Below, piece by piece: positions 9,201-16,108 of a stretch of 33,778 bases of DNA. The translations under genes were made by a program, and so were the position numbers. This DNA comes from Candidatus Parabeggiatoa sp. nov. 2 (lineage in GTDB: Bacteria; Pseudomonadota; Gammaproteobacteria; Beggiatoales; Beggiatoaceae). The stretch covers positions 1 to 33,778 of the forward strand of contig NBMI01000054.1 of assembly GCA_002085445.1 (NCBI GenBank). The letters are read 5' to 3'. The notes beneath the pieces were generated by a model that had not been told where the DNA came from, made no database searches, and saw nothing but the letters and a program-made list of their open reading frames with translations. Each line of letters opens with the position of its first letter. Within the stretch, counting starts at the first letter, position 1.

Positions 9201-10460
9201 CGCAAGGCGATTATTGAGCGTTTCAAGTGGACGCTCAACCTTGATCCACGTTATCGCGTGATTGCGTTACAAATTGCGTTGGAAAGTCTGGAAAAACGAC
9301 AACAGGGCATTTTATATGAAGGCTTTGAAGTTGAATGGGTGAAAACAGAAGCCTTGTCATTATGGCCGCAAGGTTTTAAAGACAAGACTTACGAGGCTTT
9401 TCGCACACTGTTGGATGAGATGATCGGTTTGGGTGTTTTGAGAAAAGTGGGCGAATTTTATGACTTACGGAGTCCCAATGTGATTAACTTGTTAGGGACT
9501 CAAAATGAAATAGAAGAAGCTTTGTTGGATGCCGCAGAAGAACAACCGCCTTTAGTCTATGAAGCGGCTTCTTTTAGAAGGGCTTTGCAAAGTGATAATT
9601 GGCAACGTAGTCCTCTAACTTGGCAACAAGAGTCGGATCTATTCGCGCCTCAAAACGGCGTAGCCGTCTTGTTTGGCGCACCTATCGCCGGCTTATCCGA
9701 TGTCAAACCATTTCTTGAATGTGCCGTGCAATCAAGCTTATGGGATATTGAGGTATTGGACAGTGCCATGAGTCCAAGCGAATTTCAGACTCAATTGCAG
9801 AACACTTTACAAGATCATCATACCGTTTCCAAGCTGATTTTAATTCCGCTCTCAGCACCGTGGCGTGAAAAATGGGTATTAGAGGCTAATAAACAGATTC
9901 AGCGTAAGCGTTCTTCAAAAGCGAATGTCCGTGTTCTGTTTATTGGCGGATGTCGGGAAGCTTGGGCATGGGTGAATACTGAGGTTGATACGCGACAAGC
10001 ACTCAATAGTATTACTCGCTATTCTCTTCAACCCTGGCAAGAAACCGCAGTGCGCCACTGGATGAACGATGCCGGCTTTGGGCATGATGCTCCAAATTCA
10101 CGCCAACGATTTGACGAAGTGACGGGCAATTGGGGCCATTTACTGCACGAAATTGGCTCAAAAAGCAAGCACGCGCCTAATCGGTGGACAGAACATCTTG
10201 ATGAATTAGAAAAAGAACTCAATCAGTCGCCAGAAAAAGGGTTGCCACAGTTAGATTTGGTAGACGATGCGGTACCCGTGCTAAAGGTGATGGGTGAATA
10301 CTCTGAACCCATGAGTCTCAAAGAGATTGCACAATTGTTAGAACAACCTGAAGAATTAGTTGAGAAAGTGATTGAATGGGCAGATTTGCTGAGTTTTGTT
10401 AAACAAGATAAGCGCGACACCTGGGTATTGGATAAGATTGTTTCTCGTCTGGTTTGTTAA
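6072..10460 (+). CDS. C-terminal part of a giant STAND/AAA ATPase (conflict-system type)
   Basis: 1,462 residues from a TTG that directly follows a stop, so the true start is almost certainly in the preceding frame. Residues 1-620 are helical and coiled; about 650-790 form an alpha/beta region ending in VPVEMFFGR, which leads into a P-loop GGRQLGKT (796-803) and Walker B ILLLLDEAD (881-889). This FYGR-like box before the P-loop, followed by helical and winged-helix segments, is typical of STAND-type ATPases of bacterial conflict systems. Residues about 1,330-1,462 look like a C-terminal winged helix (SLKEIAQLLEQPEELVEKVIEW). The likely role is sensing infection by ATP-driven assembly, but no effector domain is evident in it. 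A 402-residue HEPN-like protein 3.7 kb downstream is a candidate partner. Family assignment is from motifs only. Confidence 0.75.
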   Translation: MMAIELGCAVPAIMLKALALSHLVHYSSIEVIAELQSYIPQITSFFQKKATAQHDQNRTSYNLLGFALVLRPALLAPVTTGAKDLLSQLSLSEAFQALSDLRHAILEYTRLGLALTPDILKGVGEQARWSESLESLQSEAEEWLNNSREAHFRYGRTTRVWTRWLNEEGDLGKMLTAVIQHDRDKQPQVEKTINAFSSADRVHQLLHRTDREIRGRRADVRAIDNAAKAALYKHVQNALQFAQDWLDLLQNEPQQVNSFIHEQANNCRTKIISCLQQSQTQLQAFLQQQSARLELVASVAAANRALQDLQALFDPQQTEISATSWQPVLHAELLRIPSLQLDEMWLRPTKLSHREFLASLISLLQTEQSIDWDKAFDEQCEAGNHLATQRLIGFLKEAQRNKTPDELKSLETRRENNLVACRRSLETSIKETREQIERATVEGRLTETERLNWLSTLDKMVPAEIMDFQPSENAITDIVKQLKNTKYKHIQKLRYELQESATQIKPDDSQRIKAALDKGDVLIANEYLAMAKAGSPLPENENTRDAFSDFFPHFVEKLIKVLGQERTDRPRNIKDIANGKGFSPLDMRQVPGAQAKTAAKMLKAWLAVQHQMGNNIVDGLRKILDGIGFQNSEFTLQDGSSTDRHRWFEMRVRPIRNRDTCVIPTFCSTAQGYYRLLCLWERPSEEEILSLTARQAREIPIIVFYFGWLTTKRRRDLAYLCREGRRTLLVVDETLIYFLCGERGLRLPILFQCAFPFTVENPFTTTGSNVPVEMFFGRGWQRDSIFDRFGTNLIYGGRQLGKTALLREVKRQSHNPDEGIIVLWIDLKAENIGISRPPEEIWLVIAQALQQEGIISPPVRQPDTINTQIQAWLNVHPQRRILLLLDEADGFLSQEATDDNQSGNSFQTLTRLKNLMETTERRFKVVFAGLHNVQRTARDINTPLAHLGTPVCIGPMLGDGEEREARKLITLPFFMLGYRFVPPDLPNRILGLTNYYPSLIQLFCWHLLEHLTDKNKAHFDAKESPPYLIQAHHIDEAYQRQELRKAIIERFKWTLNLDPRYRVIALQIALESLEKRQQGILYEGFEVEWVKTEALSLWPQGFKDKTYEAFRTLLDEMIGLGVLRKVGEFYDLRSPNVINLLGTQNEIEEALLDAAEEQPPLVYEAASFRRALQSDNWQRSPLTWQQESDLFAPQNGVAVLFGAPIAGLSDVKPFLECAVQSSLWDIEVLDSAMSPSEFQTQLQNTLQDHHTVSKLILIPLSAPWREKWVLEANKQIQRKRSSKANVRVLFIGGCREAWAWVNTEVDTRQALNSITRYSLQPWQETAVRHWMNDAGFGHDAPNSRQRFDEVTGNWGHLLHEIGSKSKHAPNRWTEHLDELEKELNQSPEKGLPQLDLVDDAVPVLKVMGEYSEPMSLKEIAQLLEQPEELVEKVIEWADLLSFVKQDKRDTWVLDKIVSRLVC

Positions 10461-10486
10461 ACGGATTGATTTGTACTGAACTGGCA

Positions 10487-10519
10487 ACGGATACTATCTC
10501 TTCGATGGATAGTATCCGT
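10487..10519 (+). terminator. Hairpin after the giant ATPase gene
   Basis: A perfect 12-bp stem ACGGATACTATC/GATAGTATCCGT with a 9-nt loop, 26 bp after the stop codon. There is no following T-run, so it may protect an mRNA end rather than terminate by itself. The DNA from 10,520 to 10,870 has a GTGCCCTAAAGGGCAC palindrome near 10,740 and CCCCTTTAGGGG near 10,812, but no gene. Confidence 0.45.
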
Positions 10520-10877
10520 CGGTAGTCGGTAGTCATCCGTTTATTCCGCTAAACTTATCTCGCGTAGCGATGAACAATGTTGATCTCGCTTCGCTCTGAA
10601 CGATGTTACCCTGAAGGGTACATCGAGACTTAAAGAGGTTTTTAGGCGGCTAGAGCAGACTTTAGTTTTTAGCCTCAATGCCACACAGTTTGCGGAATTA
10701 GAAACAAATAATCCCCCCGCCAACTTGTCTAATAGCTGAAGTGCCCTAAAGGGCACTGAAGACTCAATGCCATATCGTTTGCTTCTGAAAAAATCCTGAA
10801 TTTACCAGTCCCCTTTAGGGGACTTTAGCTGTGATTTTTATCTTATCCGTTTATTTCGGGTATCAGTTGTACTACAA

Positions 10878-11006
10878 CTACTCGAAAGAGAATTACAAAT
10901 ACGTGAAGCGGCACTTTATCAAAGTGCTTGTGAAGTTGAAGCCGATGAGAGGCTTAATCAAGAAATGTCCGACTGGGGCGTAACAATAGCCGAGGGTATC
11001 ACATAA
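10878..11006 (+). pseudogene. Antitoxin C-terminal remnant
   Basis: An open stretch of about 42 codons without a start ends in ALYQSACEVEADERLNQEM, then SDWGVTIAEGIT and a stop. This ending (alternating acidic helix, then SDWDVT.GDGL in homologues) is typical of small type II antitoxins paired with MazF/PemK-like toxins. The N-terminal DNA-binding half is absent: upstream is repeat-like DNA. No toxin follows. I infer a decayed module; the family call is tentative. Confidence 0.4.
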
Positions 11007-11103
11007 GAATCGTGGTGATATTTTTGGATTCCTAAAAACATATTAAAACCAATGAGTTTTCAGGTAATTGGAGCAAAAAGCCCGGCACTAATCCCATTCC
11101 AAA

Positions 11104-11131
11104 CCTCTCGGCAAAAACCGAGGGGCTTTTC
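11104..11131 (+). terminator. Possible Rho-independent terminator
   Basis: CCTCTCGG-CAAAAA-CCGAGGGG forms an 8-bp stem (one G-U pair) followed by CTTTTCC. It could end transcription of the lost antitoxin operon before it, or insulate brnTA. The T-run is short. Confidence 0.4.
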
Positions 11132-11340
11132 CTCGCACGGAAACTTGAAAAATCCTAGCACACTGACTATAATAAAAATTAACTTGTACATTAACCGGAG
11201 AGTTTAGACCTATTTTACGTAACCCCTTTATTTATTTATGCTATTTTGCTAACTCTCATAAAATAAAGTACTTAAGTGTTAAGTTGGTATAATGTGTTGT
11301 CAGCGTTACACACCAAAGTTAAATCTACAATCATCTGATT

Positions 11341-11603
11341 ATGAGCAATACCAATTTTGAGTGGGATGAACACAAAAATCGTGAAAATAAAATAAAGAAA
11401 CAGCACAAAATGCCTTTGCTGATCCAAATCGTGTCATAGCAGAGGATGTGAACCACAGCCAATATGAAAAACGCTATTATTGCTTTGGGAAAGTCGAAGG
11501 GAATATATTAACAGTTCGGTTTACCTATCGAAATAATATTATTCGTATTTTTGGTGCTGGCTATTGGAGGAAAGGAAAAAAGACTTATGAGCAAGCCAAT
11601 TGA
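11341..11603 (+). pseudogene. brnT: BrnT toxin gene with internal deletion and frameshift
   Basis: The start codon is followed by FEWDEHKNRENKIKK, the conserved BrnT N-terminus, but this frame stops at about 11,440. The rest of the protein continues in another frame from about 11,399: ETAQNAFADPNRVIAED, then EKRYYCFGKV, RFTYRN and IRIFGAGYWRKGKK, to a TGA at 11,601. About six or seven residues (the KHGISF segment of homologues) are missing at the junction near 11,396, with loss of frame. BrnT is a RelE-fold ribonuclease toxin; this copy should be inactive. A TATAAT box at 11,288-11,293 lies 48 bp upstream, without a clear -35 element. Confidence 0.88.
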
Positions 11604-11823
11604 ATACACTGATGAGCCGTTGGGTGAATTAAAAATCGTGCCAGATTTTCTGCCCTCACCTGAAGACTTAATCTTCAAAGAAGAAAAGGTTCAAATAACC
11701 CTTTCTTTGAGCAAAGTCAGTTTGGAATTTTTCAAGACAGAAGCAAAAAAGCACCAGATTCAATATCAGGAAATGATCCGTCATTTATTGGATAGTTATG
11801 TAGCACAGCAAAGTCATTCTTAA
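11587..11823 (+). CDS. brnA: BrnA antitoxin
   Basis: 78 residues from the ATG at 11,587, which overlaps the end of brnT by 17 bp and has AGGAAAGGAA upstream. The C-terminal half (VQITLSLSKVSLEFFKTEAKK, ending in MIRHLLDSYV) is a ribbon-helix-helix DNA-binding fold of the CopG type, as in BrnA. It normally neutralises BrnT and represses the operon. It appears intact although its toxin is broken, so it may persist as a free repressor or as protection against BrnT copies elsewhere. A longer open frame from 11,551 exists but would ignore the ribosome site and family start. Confidence 0.88.
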   Translation: MSKPIEYTDEPLGELKIVPDFLPSPEDLIFKEEKVQITLSLSKVSLEFFKTEAKKHQIQYQEMIRHLLDSYVAQQSHS

Positions 11824-11878
11824 CGAGTGTCCATCCTGAAACTGGCTAGGTATGAAAGCTTTCCATAGGTTGCACCAG

Positions 11879-12042
11879 GGGTGATGAAAAGGAGATTATC
11901 TCGTGTTATCAAATTGATCCCGTTTTTGTTTCGCCACTTTATTCAATATGATAGTCCATTCAATATTTGCGAAAAATTGTTTAGCCGTAAAAGCGGGATC
12001 ATTTTTCGTGAAAAGCGGTTTTGAACCTCCTTTTCATCACCC
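11879..12042. mobile_element. MITE-like palindromic element 1
   Basis: 164 bp bounded by a perfect 16-bp inverted repeat, GGGTGATGAAAAGGAG at 11,879-11,894 and its reverse complement at 12,027-12,042. Inside is a second inverted pair around TGATCCCG/CGGGATCA (about 11,914-11,922 and 11,994-12,003). There is no coding capacity. Very similar ends (GGGGTGGTGAAAA) occur at 22,101 and 24,303, so this is one of a family of non-autonomous elements. Confidence 0.7.
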
Positions 12043-12203
12043 TAGTACAAGAAAGCGGAAATCTTCATACCATCCAGCTTGTCTGAAAGCTAAAGTACCC
12101 TAAAGGGCACTGGAATTCAGTCGGCAGATACCGACTACCGCTTTTAGCCATGAGCCCCCGCTACTGGCGGGTGGTATGGGGATTTCCGCTCTCCGGCACT
12201 AGG
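12041..12203. mobile_element. MITE-like palindromic element 2
   Basis: 163 bp bounded by 32-bp imperfect inverted repeats (26 of 32 match; 12,041-12,072 and 12,172-12,203), starting CCTAGT and containing AGCGGAAATC. It abuts element 1. Inside are the dispersed palindrome GTACCCTAAAGGGCAC and GTCGG-CAGATA-CCGAC. No open frame. The 12,204-12,450 stretch that follows holds no gene I can support. Confidence 0.6.
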
Positions 12204-12451
12204 TTAAAACCATAGCGAGGCGCAAAACGCGTTAAGGCGATTTTTGGAAAAAAATATACCAAGTTGTAACTCTTTGAACGGAAATTATCTGAAGATTTCT
12301 CCTTTACTCGAAATGACACTCAATGGTAGTTTCTTTTCTTGAAATCGCCTAACCCAACGCGAAAGAACGACTTAAACAAGGCTTCGCTCGCCAAAACAAA
12401 ATTCGCCCAAGCGAGAGAATTGGATGCGAATATAGTTTTTTGGATGATTGA

Positions 12452-12672
12452 AGATGTCTGAATCTTCAGTTGACAGAAACGAAGTAACGAGCGAAGCGAG
12501 ATCATTTTAGAATTAACCGAATAAATTAACCGAATAAATTTTGATGTACTGATTGAATCTGTCTGAATCCGAATTGACAGATGAACCGAATAAATTTTGA
12601 GGTACCATTCTGAAAATTCTTTAATTCATAAAATTCTGATTCAGACAATTTTAGAATTAACCGAATAAATAT
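12452..12672 (+). repeat. Left direct-repeat flank of the PIN toxin module
   Basis: Contains GAATCTTCAGTTGACAG and several copies of TTTTAGAATTAACCGAATAA and TTTTGAGGTACCATTCTG, all of which recur at 13,407-13,590 on the other side of the toxin-antitoxin pair in the same orientation. A direct repeat around a module could let it be lost or duplicated by recombination. Confidence 0.8.
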
Positions 12673-12734
12673 TGACATTCTGCTCGTCCAAAGCTAAAAT
12701 TTTGGATTCCAGCACAACAGAATAGGTATTTCTC

Positions 12735-12971
12735 ATGGAAACATTAAAACAATCGGCAATCACTGCGATTTCACAATTGCCTGAGACGGCTAATATTGAT
12801 GACATCATCGTCGTTTTGTACCAAACCGAAAAAAAAGTCCAGAATCAGACGGCAACTGAACCTAAACAGGTCTCATGTTTGGACTTAATGAAAGATTACA
12901 TTGGCTGTGTAAAAGATGCGCCAAGAGACTTGTCCACTAACAAAACTTACTTAGAAGGATTGGGCTCATGA
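12735..12971 (+). CDS. Antitoxin of PIN-domain toxin pair
   Basis: 78 residues, ATG at 12,735; the stop overlaps the start of the PIN toxin as ATGA. The N-terminus (LKQSAITAISQLPETANIDDIIVVLY) matches the short helical antitoxins commonly found before PIN toxins; the C-terminus is the likely toxin-wrapping tail. It should repress its own operon and block the ribonuclease site. A 46-bp piece of this gene (12,893-12,938) is duplicated exactly at 13,592-13,637. Confidence 0.75.
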   Translation: METLKQSAITAISQLPETANIDDIIVVLYQTEKKVQNQTATEPKQVSCLDLMKDYIGCVKDAPRDLSTNKTYLEGLGS

Positions 12972-13396
12972 CACAAATCCCTATCATTCTTGATACTGGC
13001 CCTTTAATCGCCCTTCTCAGTGAACGTGATGACTATCACAATTGGATCATTCAGCAATTAGCTTATCTGAAGGGGCCGCTTGTCACTTGTGAAGCGATCA
13101 TCACAGAAGCCAGCTTTCTGCTAAAAAAGCGTACCACACAAGAACCGGCTATATTGCTGGAAATGGTGCATAATGGGTCTATCGAAGTGCCTTTCCATTT
13201 GGATGATGAGGCAGAAACCCTCAAACAATTGATGATGAAATATGCCAACGTACCGATGTCTTTCGCCGATGCGTGTTTAGTGAGAATGGCGGAACTCTAT
13301 CCCAATAGTGCCGTTTTGACGTTGGATAGCGATTTTCGGATTTATCGTAAAAACATAAATAAAGTTATACCAGTGATTATGCCAGATATTCACTAA
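12968..13396 (+). CDS. PIN-domain ribonuclease toxin (VapC-like)
   Basis: 142 residues. The four acidic positions of a PIN nuclease are present: D9 in ILDTGPL, E42/E47 in TCEAIITEA, D101 in SFADACLV, and D120/D122 in LTLDSDF. Such toxins cut tRNA or rRNA in the cytoplasm when the antitoxin is degraded. Translation is probably coupled to the antitoxin through the ATGA overlap. Nothing looks broken, so this is probably an active module. Confidence 0.88.
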   Translation: MTQIPIILDTGPLIALLSERDDYHNWIIQQLAYLKGPLVTCEAIITEASFLLKKRTTQEPAILLEMVHNGSIEVPFHLDDEAETLKQLMMKYANVPMSFADACLVRMAELYPNSAVLTLDSDFRIYRKNINKVIPVIMPDIH

Positions 13397-13406
13397 TTTT
13401 AGGGTG

Positions 13407-13590
13407 TATGAATCTTCAGTTGACAGCCTTTTAGAATTAACCGAATAAATTTTGAGGTACCATTCTGAAAATTCTTTAATTCAGAAAATGATCTCGCTTC
13501 GCTCGTTACTTCGTTTATGATTCAGACAATTTTAGAATTAACCGAATAAATTTTGAGGTACCATTCCGAAAATTCTGATTCAGACAATTT
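13407..13590 (+). repeat. Right direct-repeat flank of the PIN toxin module
   Basis: Repeats the elements seen at 12,452-12,672 (GAATCTTCAGTTGACAG, AATTAACCGAATAAATTTTG, GGTACCATTCTGAAAATTC). One copy includes a segment GATCTCGCTTCGCTCGTTAC, the reverse complement of part of the left flank, so the block has also been inverted locally. Confidence 0.8.
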
Positions 13591-13591
13591 T

Positions 13592-13637
13592 AGATTACAT
13601 TGGCTGTGTAAAAGATGCGCCAAGAGACTTGTCCACT
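13592..13637 (+). pseudogene. Duplicated 46-bp antitoxin fragment
   Basis: An exact 46-bp copy of the antitoxin gene segment at 12,893-12,938, without start, stop or the rest of the gene, attached to the right flank repeat. It probably records a recombination event that duplicated part of the module. Confidence 0.9.
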
Positions 13638-13762
13638 GCTTACTAATTTATTTTGCGAGGCCATTTTGGCAATAGCCCTAGTAGTACTAAGTGAATCAAT
13701 TGAAGTTGGCTTGTAACCGTTGAGCAAATTAACACTTTTTTGCTAGAAACGCCAAAATCTTT

Positions 13763-14136
13763 ATACTGTTGAGCCTCACCCTGGCCCACTTCCGGTAAGG
13801 AATTTCGGGTGATGGATATGATAAAGTCGGTACCTTTGGGAAAGCTACCGAGCCGCAGTGTTATAAATTCTTTGTTCCGCAGTGTTATAAATTCTTTGTT
13901 CATTCTTCATTTTTCATTTTTATATCGATATTCGCATATACTGTTGGGCCTCACCCTGGCCCACTTCCGGTAAGGAATTTCGGGTGATGGATATGATAAA
14001 GTCGGTACCTTTGGGAAAGCTACCGAGCCGCAGTGTTATAAATTCTTTGTTTGTTCATTCTTCATTTTTCATTTGATCGCGAGATATTCGCATATACTGT
14101 TGAGCCTCACCCTGGCCCACTTCCGGTAAGGAATAT
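13763..14136 (+). repeat. Long tandem repeat before the HEPN-like gene
   Basis: Units start at 13,763, 13,938 and 14,094 with ATACTGTTG; the first is 175 bp, the second 156 bp and the third is a 43-bp stub. Each starts with CCTCACCCTGGCCCACTTCC and ends with A/T-rich CATTCTTCATTTTTCATTTT tracts. The array ends 20 bp before the next start codon and so forms its 5' leader. Confidence 0.88.
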
Positions 14137-14156
14137 CGACACAGGATAAAAAAACC

Positions 14157-15365
14157 ATGAATTCGCTTTGGTGGCAATTGCCCAGCCCGGCCGCTTTTCT
14201 TAATCTCGTTGACGGAGATTTACGCCAAGGAAAAAACGTTATTCTCGCTTTGCCTGAATATGCGCCTACCGGTTTACGCGAAGCGCTCGCCGTACAAGTC
14301 AAAAAAAATGATTTTTGGGATTGGCGGCTGGTGTCATTACAAGAAAAAGATTCTTCTAGTGACGATCCAGTGCGCCTATTATTTAATCGTTTGGCTCTGC
14401 CTATTGAGGCGGCACCAAATAGTCTCTTTGATCGTTTGCCTGATCCGTTCATAGTGCCAAGTCGCCCGACTCGTCTTCTTAATGTGAAGGCCTTAGTGGA
14501 TTGTGAAGCATTTTGTGGCAAAGTCATTTGGTTAGAAGGTTTAACAGAAAGTTCTTGGCCGAGTTGGCACGCTTTTTTTGAAGATTATGCCCATTTTTGC
14601 CAGAATCGTTGTGAATTGGAGAGAAGTTTATTTTGTGTACCAATGGTAGGCACACTCACTCAACAGTTGCCAACAGAAAATAAAACGCTCTCAATTCGGC
14701 CATGGCGCGGTGTTGTTGATCGGCTGGATATGCAGCTTTATATTTCTTCGCAGATGGCGCATAACCGTGTTGCTAACACACTAGAAAGAAATATCAAAAT
14801 TGCGATGAGTGCGGAAATCGCCGGCACTGATCCTGAATTGGCAAACAGTTTGTCAAAACTCCCGTTTGAAGAATTACTTGCGCCGTTTGAAACGCTAAAG
14901 CAAATGGCTAAACAACGGGGCTGGAATGAAGAACAAGTGAGTAAACCCGAATGGCATTTAGGCATGTTAGATGAAATTGAAGGAACTCCCATCGTTCATG
15001 CCGCGGTGCTGGCTATGCAAGCTAACCAAGATAGCCAAAACGAATTACGACGTCGTATTTGGCGCGGCCAAATTGGCGTATTATTTCCGTTTATAGAAGA
15101 ACAAAGAGTGCGCTTATTAGAAGAACTAGAAGCCTTTTTAGAAGTTCCGTTAGAAACGCCGTTTGGCACGATTACTGATATTCATGATTTAGAAATCGGT
15201 CATATTTACTATCAAGTTCAAAATTCGCAGAAGTCCCATAAAGCCAAACCGTTGCTAAAGAGTCTCAAAAATATACGCGACACGATAGCCCATTTAGAAC
15301 CCATCAATGCCACACAACTGGACGAATTACGACGTTTATTGAAAAACCTAAGAAAAAGGAGCTAG
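14157..15365 (+). CDS. Unknown protein with C-terminal HEPN-like motif
   Basis: 402 residues. The first 110 (LRQGKNVILALPEYAPTGLR) look like an ATPase-like fold without a P-loop; residues 230-350 are helical (PFEELLAPFETLKQMAKQRG; ITDIHDLEIGHI). Residues 371-382 read KNIRDTIAHLEP, giving R374-x4-H379, the shape of the HEPN ribonuclease site (compare RNxxAHxEP in HEPN toxins). HEPN proteins cut RNA in many anti-phage systems. I infer it may be the effector of the giant STAND ATPase upstream, now separated by toxin-antitoxin modules and repeats. No close named family is recognised; no signal or membrane segment is seen. Confidence 0.6.
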   Translation: MNSLWWQLPSPAAFLNLVDGDLRQGKNVILALPEYAPTGLREALAVQVKKNDFWDWRLVSLQEKDSSSDDPVRLLFNRLALPIEAAPNSLFDRLPDPFIVPSRPTRLLNVKALVDCEAFCGKVIWLEGLTESSWPSWHAFFEDYAHFCQNRCELERSLFCVPMVGTLTQQLPTENKTLSIRPWRGVVDRLDMQLYISSQMAHNRVANTLERNIKIAMSAEIAGTDPELANSLSKLPFEELLAPFETLKQMAKQRGWNEEQVSKPEWHLGMLDEIEGTPIVHAAVLAMQANQDSQNELRRRIWRGQIGVLFPFIEEQRVRLLEELEAFLEVPLETPFGTITDIHDLEIGHIYYQVQNSQKSHKAKPLLKSLKNIRDTIAHLEPINATQLDELRRLLKNLRKRS

Positions 15366-15371
15366 GTGCCA

Positions 15372-15547
15372 GGGGCGGTGCCAGGGGCGGTGCCACAATG
15401 CCATATCGTACCGCTTTTCGGTGAGGGCAACCATAAAGGATTGCCCCTACACGACATGACGATTTGTAGGGGCAATCCCACGTGCAAAGCCCTTAACTTA
15501 TATTAATATCGCCCCGTTGGGGCTTTGCCAGGGGCGGTGCCCCTGGA
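15372..15547. repeat. GC-rich hairpin repeats between HEPN-like gene and yggX
   Basis: Includes two copies of GTGCCAGGGGCG near 15,366-15,392, a perfect 14-bp inverted repeat GGATTGCCCCTACA/TGTAGGGGCAATCC (15,438-15,451 and 15,465-15,478), and a permuted copy of the 48-bp repeat of 865-1008 at about 15,500-15,546. The two flanking genes converge here, so it lies at a bidirectional 3' end. Confidence 0.75.
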
Positions 15548-15566
15548 GGAGGATAATTTGGAACCG

Positions 15567-15836
15567 TTATTTGGACGGCACGTAATCTGCCGGTGGCGCG
15601 GTGCCTTCTCCAAACAAGAATTTATCCATTTCTTCTTCGAGCATCTTGCGAGTTTTAGGATCGACGGGCGAGAGACGATATTCGTTAATTATCATAGTTT
15701 GATGTTTCAGCCAAAAGTTCCACGCCTCTTGGGAAACATTCTCATAAATTTTTTTGCCCAATTCTCCGGGATAAGGGGGGAATTTCAAGCCTTCGGCTTC
15801 TTTACCCAGTTTGACGCAATTAACCATACGACTCAT
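15567..15836 (-). CDS. yggX: Fe(2+)-trafficking / oxidative damage protection protein
   Basis: 89 residues, the usual YggX length, starting [17 protein letters not shown] with a strong AGGAGG site upstream (15,842-15,848). The conserved N-terminal cysteine (C7), FPPYPGELG and MIINEYRL are present. YggX protects iron-sulfur enzymes such as MutY and helps iron handling in the cytoplasm. In enterobacteria and Pseudomonas it lies next to mutY; here an L,D-transpeptidase gene and repeats separate them, all on the minus strand. Confidence 0.95.
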   Translation of the reverse strand: MSRMVNCVKLGKEAEGLKFPPYPGELGKKIYENVSQEAWNFWLKHQTMIINEYRLSPVDPKTRKMLEEEMDKFLFGEGTAPPADYVPSK

Positions 15837-15854
15837 AAAAATCCTCCTTTTTTT

Positions 15855-16108
15855 CAGTGATCAGTTATCAGTTATCCGTTTTCAGTGAATAATTTTCAGT
15901 GAACAGTTATCAGTATCCCAGTAGTCACTGATCAGTATATCAGTGATTAGGATCGGCTAAAAAATAACTTCCGCCAAGCTAAAGTACCCTAAAGGGCACT
16001 ATAACTATTTTGGGGAAATTAATTTTTCTTCGGTCTTTAGTATATCACCGATCACTTAACTTCTCACTGAAAACTGATCATTGAAAACGGAAAACGGAAA
16101 AAAATATC
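15855..16108. repeat. TCAGTTA-type heptamer repeats
   Basis: Two clusters (15,855-15,950 and about 16,037-16,108) of 7-bp units TCAGTTA, TCAGTGA, TCAGTTT and AAAACGG on either strand, with a GTACCCTAAAGGGCAC palindrome near 15,985 between them. TCAGTTA is the reverse complement of the TAACTGA repeat known from marine Beggiatoaceae. The second cluster overlaps the last codons of the L,D-transpeptidase gene. Confidence 0.8.

Noticed and set aside
12320..12505. Minus-strand open frame before the PIN toxin module
   Set aside because: It is composed of the flank repeat segments and has no motif or ribosome site.
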